Origin: Topomyia yanbarensis
Lineage: Eukaryota; Arthropoda; Insecta; Diptera; Culicidae
Length of the DNA: 64,000 nt
Assembly: GCF_030247195.1 (NCBI RefSeq)
Contig: NW_026683331.1
Coordinates: 21,001 to 85,000 of the forward strand
Direction: 5' to 3'
Shown piece after piece: positions 57,512 through 64,000 of this stretch. Positions within the stretch are counted from its first letter, which is position 1, and the number at the start of each line of letters is the position of its first letter. A program made the translations under genes and the position numbers. Below the pieces are notes generated by a model that did not search any database, was not told the DNA's origin, and worked only from the letters and a program-made list of their open reading frames with translations.

Positions 57512-58317
57512 TTCTCCGTACCTTGATATAAACTTTTTTTTATCGCCATGTCAGGAGTGGGCAGAGATAAATCGTGTAAGCGCACCTGTTTAGAGCCGTT
57601 GTCTCTATATACGGGGATGCTTTAGTTAACGTTGCCGCATTCGTTGGCGTGTTGTATGTTGTTTCGCGTAACGAATGACTGTGATTAATGTTTTATATGG
57701 TGCAATTGTAGGATATTAGCTCCTGCCACATTGAGCACCTTTTTCACTTTTAGTAATTGTTTCACTTCTCGAATAGCTGGTCTCAATGAACATTTCCAAA
57801 AAAACAATAGCAACACAATTTATCCACAGTGGGGCTAGTTTTTGCAGGGGATCTATGGCGGAACGATTTTAGCTTGGACTCCGGGAGGCATGAGAAGGTA
57901 GACTGACCTTAATTAACCGGTAATTGAAATAAATTTTTATTTGTATATTTGTATTTTTATAGCACGTTAAAATAATTTTTCGCCAAAAATGCTTTGTGTT
58001 AAGATGGAACACTAATTTTGGGCGTCGCTAGAGATGTTTGTGATATCCATAAGAAGCCAATTGCTATGTGCCAAATAAGGAAATCAAATCAGTTCAATTC
58101 AGTCACCAGTACTAGCAGTCGTTTGCCCGCTGTACTCGCAGTTGTTTTATTTGCGTTTAATTCCTTATTACTGCGTTCTGTGTCATTTTTGTCTATTACT
58201 GCATATTCCAACAGCGTATTAAAACCGACTTCTACATTAAAACGTCACATTCCTTTCCAAAAAAACCTTCATAAAAGCTATGATTAGAAAATTTTCTCGG
58301 TTGTTCTATATTTTTAA

Positions 58318-59305
58318 TCCTACAACGGTTTTGTGGGGTACATTTGTACCCCAGAGCTATTTGCAATCCCTGTTATTCCGTTACGGTTTATTTTAACTGC
58401 AAGCAAACTTTATCATAAATCAATTTGATTATTAAACTTCCATTAAAGCTGGTGCAACCTATTTGTTTCACTTAAATAACCTAACAGTGCCTGTTTAAAA
58501 TTTGTCTGGGGTACAAATGTACCCCACAAAACCGTTTACGTTAGTGTTTTATCATGTGTATATAATTCGGAAAATTTATTATATCTTTTTTATAAGCAAA
58601 ATATCGATACATAGTAACTTGCGTGAAATTGTATAGGCTTCAACACTGCTGAACAATTAAATCTGTTATTTGATTTAATAATGCTACTATAGCAAAGTAA
58701 CTAGAAAAGGCGCTTGGATCGTAATCGTATTTTTTGGTTTTGATGTCAAAATATGATTTGTATATAATATGTACTACGCACCACTCAATTCCTCATCTTC
58801 TGTAGCCCAAGTTCTGGAACGTACAATGCACTGGTCTGTTCCTTCATCGCCTATTTTAACTTCGTTACTACATATTGCTGTATATTTACTATTTGTATTG
58901 TATTTGTATTTGGTGTTCAAACAAGCATCGGAATAAATGCACTTTTTGGTCGCTTTTTGAATTATTTACTATTTGTTCAAAAGGCAATTTAATAATATTT
59001 ACAACGCCGTATAGATAGTAAAAATCGGTTAGAAGCTTCCGAAGTTATAGCAAAATTAAGGTTAAAAAGGGATGTTGACGTATTTTTAGGACAAATTGTA
59101 TAAAAATGAAAATGTGCATAAAAAATTTGCAAAGCACGATTATTTTTGAAAAGGCTGCTTTGATTGGCTTATTTTTGAATAAAACTATCTAATTTAATTA
59201 TAAATTCAATAAAAACTAGGCATATTAGAGCGGTTTTAATTCTGGGGTACGAATGTACCCACAAAACCGTTTACGTATAGAAAAGGTTACGAAACCGTTG
59301 TAGGG
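58318..59305. mobile_element. piggyBac-type MITE flanked by TTAA
   Basis: TTAA lies directly outside both ends (58314-58317 and 59306-59309). Ends TCCTACAACGGTTTTGTGG and, reversed, CCCTACAACGGTTTCG. Inside, GGGGTACATTTGTACCCC (58338), GGGGTACAAATGTACCCC (58504) and GGGGTACGAATGTACCC (59244) are near-palindromic words in three places, each beside ACAAAACCG or CGGTTTTG. 988 bases, no transposase. Confidence 0.8.
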
Positions 59306-59439
59306 TTAAACGAGAATTACGAGCTGAATTTGCTACCTTATTCTTGCTAACAACAAAAGCTAAAAACTGCTCCACCGCTACCAACAGATAAATCTACCCG
59401 TGTATCATTTTGTCTAAACCACAGAAGCAAAATATCGTA

Positions 59440-60320
59440 GAGGAGCCCGGGGCTAGTTGGCGGTTGAGGTAAGTTGGCGGAATCCCTTTTTCTCTGTTTC
59501 AATTAGACATATAGCGCTGGCTCTTCTTGTGTACCTCAAGTTAGGTAAAACCCGTTATCCAATGTGTTTTTGTTGCAAAACGATTTGTTTGGTGGAAGTT
59601 GTGGGTGATATTGTGTTTTCGAGTATACCACGTAAATGTTCTAAATTTTAAATGCTTTGCGTTATTTAGAGTGATTTTTAATCTATTTCCCGAATGATTA
59701 TATTTTTCGATAGCGCGTGAAAAGAGCATCCGTATAGATATTACATCTATCCACAAACAAAAGTAATTTTTTAAATAATTTTTAATAAAATATGCGGTTG
59801 AGGCAAGTTGGCGGTGCTGCACGTGGGATAAGTTGGCGGTACTATTTACAGTGCAATAAAATCATGAAATATTTTTATTTCTGGAATTCACTCCAAAGTA
59901 AGAAAATCTTTTTCTTGTGTATCTCGCCAATGTAGGAGACATTTATTCCGGCCAATTGCATAAAAAATTTCTTTTGTATAGGGAAAAATTCTTTTGTATA
60001 GGTAGTACGCGTCAAAGTCAAAATTCCGGGGTATTGAAACTGAAATATAATAGCAAATGTCGGTTAATATACAGTTTTCTCGAAAAGACATTCAGCACGT
60101 TCCAAAAGGACCCTTGAAGTAATTGAATCTCCATTTGATTGCTTAGTTTTTGGCGTATACTCACATACCGCCAACTTACCCCGGGGCCGGGGTAAGTTAG
60201 CGGGTTTTCCGCGTCACATATTTTTGTCTCTAAAAATGGAGACAATGAGTCAAACACTTTAAAAAAATCGGCGATAAAAATTGAAACCAAAAAACCCCGC
60301 CAACTAGCCCCAGTCTCCCC
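59440..60320 (-). mobile_element. MITE with GGGGCTAGTTGGCGG ends, copy 2 (inverted)
   Basis: Reverse-oriented relative of 26294-27436 with TA at both sides (59438-59439, 60321-60322). It has the same central hairpin at 60168-60203 (one mismatch) and lacks the reverse-transcriptase insert. The left end differs slightly (GAGGAGCCCGGGGC). It is shorter because some of the left arm of copy 1 (about 26340-26450) is absent. Confidence 0.85.
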
Positions 60321-60906
60321 TACTTCAACCTACTGTGTCGAACGTGAATAAAAATGAATGACGATCAAAGCGGGAAATGGCCGTACTGTGGTCAAACTGT
60401 ATTCCTGTTTACTTTTCGAGGTGTCCCTTAAAATCACCTGTTGGAGAAGTTAAAAATATCAAATTTGCAAATGGAGGTAAAGATGATCAATGTCTATACC
60501 TTACAATTTCATAGTTGGACATAGTTTACTGATTATTTTTCAGACTAATAATCAAGTAGAAGCGTTTATTGCGCAAAATTAAATATATCATTGAATGTGG
60601 CAACATGAAGTCAGTACCTCTGTATATATAAAGGCGATGACACAAACGTGGTGCGAATACACGGATTATCTCCATATACCTCTAATAATGTTGTTAACCA
60701 TTGTGTACATTTTTAACAGGGCAAAAGAGTACCCGGGAACCCGCTAACTCGTAACCATAGCAATTTTAGCAACAGCAACATAGTTTGATATATGAATGAA
60801 TATATACAAGTCCTCTAATCAAGATTCAAATAAGTAAGTTGAGAAGGGCCCGTCAGTAACACTAGCCTTGGGGCCCGCCGCCGCTCTCGACGGCCCTGGA
60901 TATAAA

Positions 60907-62735
60907 TACCAGAGGTGAGTACCTACTAGAATACCTGGCGTCAAATGATGTCAATGTATGTAACAAGGGAGCTGCACCTACATTTATGAACGCAGTTAAG
61001 AGCGAAGTACTGGACCTTACGGTATGCAGCGCTCAAATAACGGAAAAGATAAAGAGCTGGCACGTTTCTGACGAACCTTGTCTGTCGGATCACAGACACA
61101 TAATGTTCGCCTTACAATCCAATAAACTCACAATGCAAAAACACAGGGAAATGAGGAAAACAAATTGGTGTGTGTTCCGCTCACACCTGGAACAGTCGAA
61201 AAGAACGGGGAGTAAGATCCAATCTCCGACAGATCTGGATAATGCGGCAAGCGACCTACAAAAGAGGATCATAACCGCCTATAATGACAGTTGCCCTTTT
61301 GTAACGAGATCTGTATGTCGTGATGTTCCTTGGTGGAACGAAAATCTAGCAACACTTAGGAAGGAAGCTAGGCGCCTGTTCACTAAAGCGAAGATTACTG
61401 GTAACTGGTCAAACTACAGGACCGCTCTTACCAAATACAACACTGAGTTGAGAAAGGCTAAAAAACTATCAATGCGCGAGTTTTGTGAAAACATCGGAAT
61501 CTTTCCAGAGGCAGTTTGCCTTCAAAAAGCCTTATCAAAGGAAGAATGGCCTAGGTCAAGTGAAAAAGGCGATGGTTCTCTCACAATTGGCAATAGTGAA
61601 ACATTGGATGTTCCAATGAACACCCACTTTCCTGGTTCAGTTGCGAAAGACGAGAATTCGACAGGTCGGGATTGTGATGGATTCCGTCCTAACAGGACTT
61701 GTGAGGCATCACAAAAGCTGGCCTGTCAGATTTTCACACCATCTCTAATTAAATGAGCTATCAACACCTTTGAACCCTACAAATCGCCCGGCCCTGATAA
61801 CATTCTTCCAATATTTCTACTAAAATCGACAGACATAATTCTTCCGGATCTACTAAACATCCTGAGTGTCTTATGCTTGGGCACACACCTATAAGGTGGA
61901 GCGAAGTTAGGGTAATATTTATTCCAAAAACGGGTAAAAAAGACATGACACTATCCAAAGCCTTTAGACCTATTAGTTTAACATGAACACTTCTAAAACT
62001 GACGGAAAAACTGCTGGACCACTATATTCGAACGGAGCACTTATCGAAAGTTCCGCTAAACAAGTACCAGTTTGCATATCAAAAAGGCAAATCTACGGAA
62101 ACAGACCTACGGTATGTACCTTAGTGACACTTATTGAGAAAACCCTCGATTTCAAGGAAATAGCAATTTGCGCTTTTCTTGACATCAAGGGGGCTTTTGA
62201 TAATACGTCCTACATATCAATTCACAAGGCCCTGGTAAAAAGAGGAGTGAAAAAAAACCGATAGGAGACTGGATTCTTGCAATACCTCAAGAGTCGAGAG
62301 ATCACAGCAACGTTGGGAGACACGAAATCAACTATAACAGCCAATAGAGGTTGTCCCCAGGGAGGTGTGCTATCACCCCTGCTCTGGTCACTAGTGGTGG
62401 ACGATCTTCTCAATGATCTGACTGAAATGGGTTTCGAGATTGTTGGATATGCAGATGACATTGTCCTAATTGTGAGGGGAAAACATGAATCTGTACTAAG
62501 CGATCGGATTCAACTAGCCCTGAACTTCATCATGACATGGTGGTTTAAAGAGGGACTCAACGCGAACCCTGCAAAAATGGTCAATGTACCATTTACCAAT
62601 AGGAAAAAACGTAAGTTGGTTCCCCCAACTCTCAGTGGAACTACAATCAACTACGCAGAAGAAGCGAAACACCTAGGTGTTATCCTAGACAAAAAACTGA
62701 ATTGGAACTCGCACCTGACATACGCCGCTAATTAA
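60907..62735 (+). pseudogene. Lian/Loa-like ORF2, end of endonuclease, linker and RT
   Basis: Continues the ORF2 split by the hAT-like element. It has S-D-H-R-H-I-M-F (endonuclease end, about 61087), D-V-P-W-W-N-E-N-L (linker, about 61322), then RT with F-L-D-I-K-G-A-F-D (62174-62200, first catalytic Asp) and R-G-C-P-Q-G-G-V-L-S-P-L-L-W (about 62347). Next are G-Y-A-D-D-I-V-L-I (62445-62470, Asp pair) and H-L-G-V-I-L-D-K-K-L-N-W. Stops at 61754 and 62262 and frameshifts near 61.75-62.0 kb inactivate it. It is cut off at about 62735, where another retrotransposon begins, so the thumb and any RNase H are absent. The G-C-P-Q-G-G-V-L-S-P motif fits the R1/Loa group. Confidence 0.85.
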
Positions 62736-64000
62736 TGCTATAAACTGGCAAATGATTTTAAGAAATGAAGAAAATGTTGAAGCTACCGTAGACATCTTCT
62801 ACAAAATATTATTTGAAGTCATCCACGAAGATATACCATTGAAAAGAAGAAGGCGTCACTATAACTCAAAACATCCCATCTGGTTTAAAAGAGAAATCAA
62901 AAAATTAAAAAAATCGTAAGCAGAAAGCACACAAAATCTACAAAAAATATAACATCGAAGATAACTTAACAAACTATTTAAATCTATGCGATCAATTGAA
63001 CCTTGCCATTGATATCGCGTTTGAAGAGTACAATGCAAGAACAGAACGCAATATAAAAACTTGCACAAAAAACTTCTTTAATTACGTAAAAACTAAAATA
63101 AAATCGGCTGATTTCCCAACAGAAATGCATCTTGATGGAAAGGTAGGCCATAACTCAGAGGAAATCTGCAATCTTTTTGCAACATTCTTCCAAGAAGTTT
63201 ACACTACATTTTCAGAGAAGGATCGAGAGCGTGAATACTTTTCATTCCTCCCAGAACTTCCAAGAGATATTAACATTAAACATATAAAAGTACATACAAT
63301 CATGGATGCCTTAAAAAACTTGGATAGCTCTAAAAGCCCTGGACCTGATGGCATTCCACCGGTGTTTTTAAAAACTTTGTCAATAGAACTAACCGCTCCT
63401 TTATTTTGGCTTTTAAACATGTCTCTAGAATCAGGTTGTTTTCCTAAAACATGGAAAAGCTCTTTCCTAGTTCCAATTTTTAAAAATGGTAAAAAATCCG
63501 ATGTGCATAACTACGGTGGAATAGCTATCATCTCGTGCATTCCCAAGATTTTCGAGGCGGTTGTTAATGAAAATTTATTCCACCAAATCAGGAACAGAAT
63601 TATCCATGTGCAACATGGTTTTTTTCAAAGGGCGTTCTACAAGTACAAATCTACTCGAGTTCATTAACTACACATTAACAGCAATGGATAACGGAAACCA
63701 CGTTGAAGCTCTTTATACAGATTTTAGCAAAGCATTTGATCGCATCGACATACCCATGCTACTTTTTAAATTAGAAAAAATAGGGTTTGAGCCAGGCCTT
63801 CTTACATGGGTTAGATTTAAAGGGATAAAATTAATCCCAATTCAAGTTAGATCAGGAGTCCCTCAAGGGTCTCATTTGGGCCCGCCATTCTTTATTTTAT
63901 TTATTAACGACATTTCCTTGATTCTAAAAAATGTAAAAGTTCTTATATATGCTGATGATATGAAACTATTTCTAGAAATAAGAAATGGTGAAGACTTTCA
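62736..64000 (+). pseudogene. Jockey/CR1-type non-LTR reverse transcriptase, runs off the window
   Basis: Begins within the linker (H-P-I-W-F-K-R-E-I-K-K-L, about 62873), so it is 5' truncated with no endonuclease. The frame 62996-63667 has S-K-S-P-G-P-D-G-I-P (about 63331) and F-P-K-T-W-K, I-x-I-I-S-C-I-P-K-I-F-E. After a frameshift at a T run near 63625 it reads Y-T-D-F-S-K-A-F-D (about 63714, first Asp), G-V-P-Q-G-S-H-L-G-P and Y-A-D-D-M-K-L-F (about 63947). A short in-frame deletion removes the S-Y-L-x-x-R-x-Q stretch after L-L-T-W-V. One stop at about 62920. The reading is fresh compared with other copies, so it is among the younger insertions. The exact clade is unresolved. Confidence 0.85.

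Larger units (their letters stand above)
56351..60898. mobile_element. hAT-like element inserted in the Lian/Loa-like ORF2
   Basis: Left end CAGGCCCGATGAGAG, right end reversed CAGGGCCGTCGAGAG (12 of 15 identical). The exact 8-bp target duplication GATATAAA lies at 56343-56350 and 60899-60906. Total 4548 bases. The interior holds repeat W copy 2, an unidentified decayed frame at 57.1-57.5 kb, a piggyBac-type MITE and a TA-flanked MITE. GC-rich GGGGCCCG words cluster at both ends. No hAT transposase motif is readable. The perfect target copies indicate it is younger than the retrotransposon it sits in. Confidence 0.9.

Overview
The window reads as insect repeat-rich DNA, most likely from a mosquito (Culicidae, probably Culicinae). 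It is AT-rich and intron-scale, with no bacterial gene organisation and no intact protein-coding gene. The host call rests on the kinds of repeats present. These are several decayed copies of an I-clade-like non-LTR retrotransposon with an RNase H domain, a Lian/Loa-like non-LTR element, a tRNA-derived SINE of Feilai type, Tc1/mariner elements with doubled terminal repeats, and a CA-microsatellite repeat that ends in CTATTGAGAAAGGC. The family attributions come from recognising motifs, not from a search.

Layout. 1-1260 is a minus-strand I-like fragment carrying a SINE tail. 1.3-6.9 kb is mostly unique sequence with one mariner-type transposase remnant near 3 kb. 6.88-18.4 kb is a nested stack: a Tc1-like element holds a hAT-like element, which holds an I-like retrotransposon, which holds a second Tc1-like element, which holds a complex repeat block, which holds a TA-targeted MITE. 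18.4-22.6 kb holds MITEs and a SINE. 22.6-25.1 kb is repeat Z, an I-like fragment, and repeats X and Y. 26.3-27.4 kb is a 1.1 kb MITE interrupted by a reverse-transcriptase fragment. 27.6-29.1 kb is a diverged tandem repeat of about 483 bp. 31.3-32.8 kb is a CR1-like pseudogene. 33.3-36.7 kb is the most complete I-like copy. 37.6-39.7 kb has repeats Y and Z again, inverted, around another I-like fragment. 43.3-45.2 kb is a further I-like copy. 46.1-49.0 kb is a very long inverted-repeat element with another element inside it. 49.8-50.0 kb is a histone H1-like tail. 52.06-52.37 kb is a perfect (AT) run of about 158 units. 53.1-62.7 kb is a Lian/Loa-like retrotransposon split by a hAT-like element that is itself filled with a piggyBac-type MITE and a second copy of the 26 kb MITE. 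62.7 kb to the window edge is another non-LTR reverse transcriptase that continues outside.

Functionally these are fossil transposons. Every recognisable open frame carries stops, frameshifts, deletions or lost catalytic residues. The useful signal is in the junctions. Target-site duplications and empty-site comparisons between copies in this window allow several insertions to be placed exactly and ordered in time. I found no CRISPR array, no true tRNA or rRNA gene and no convincing viral insertion.
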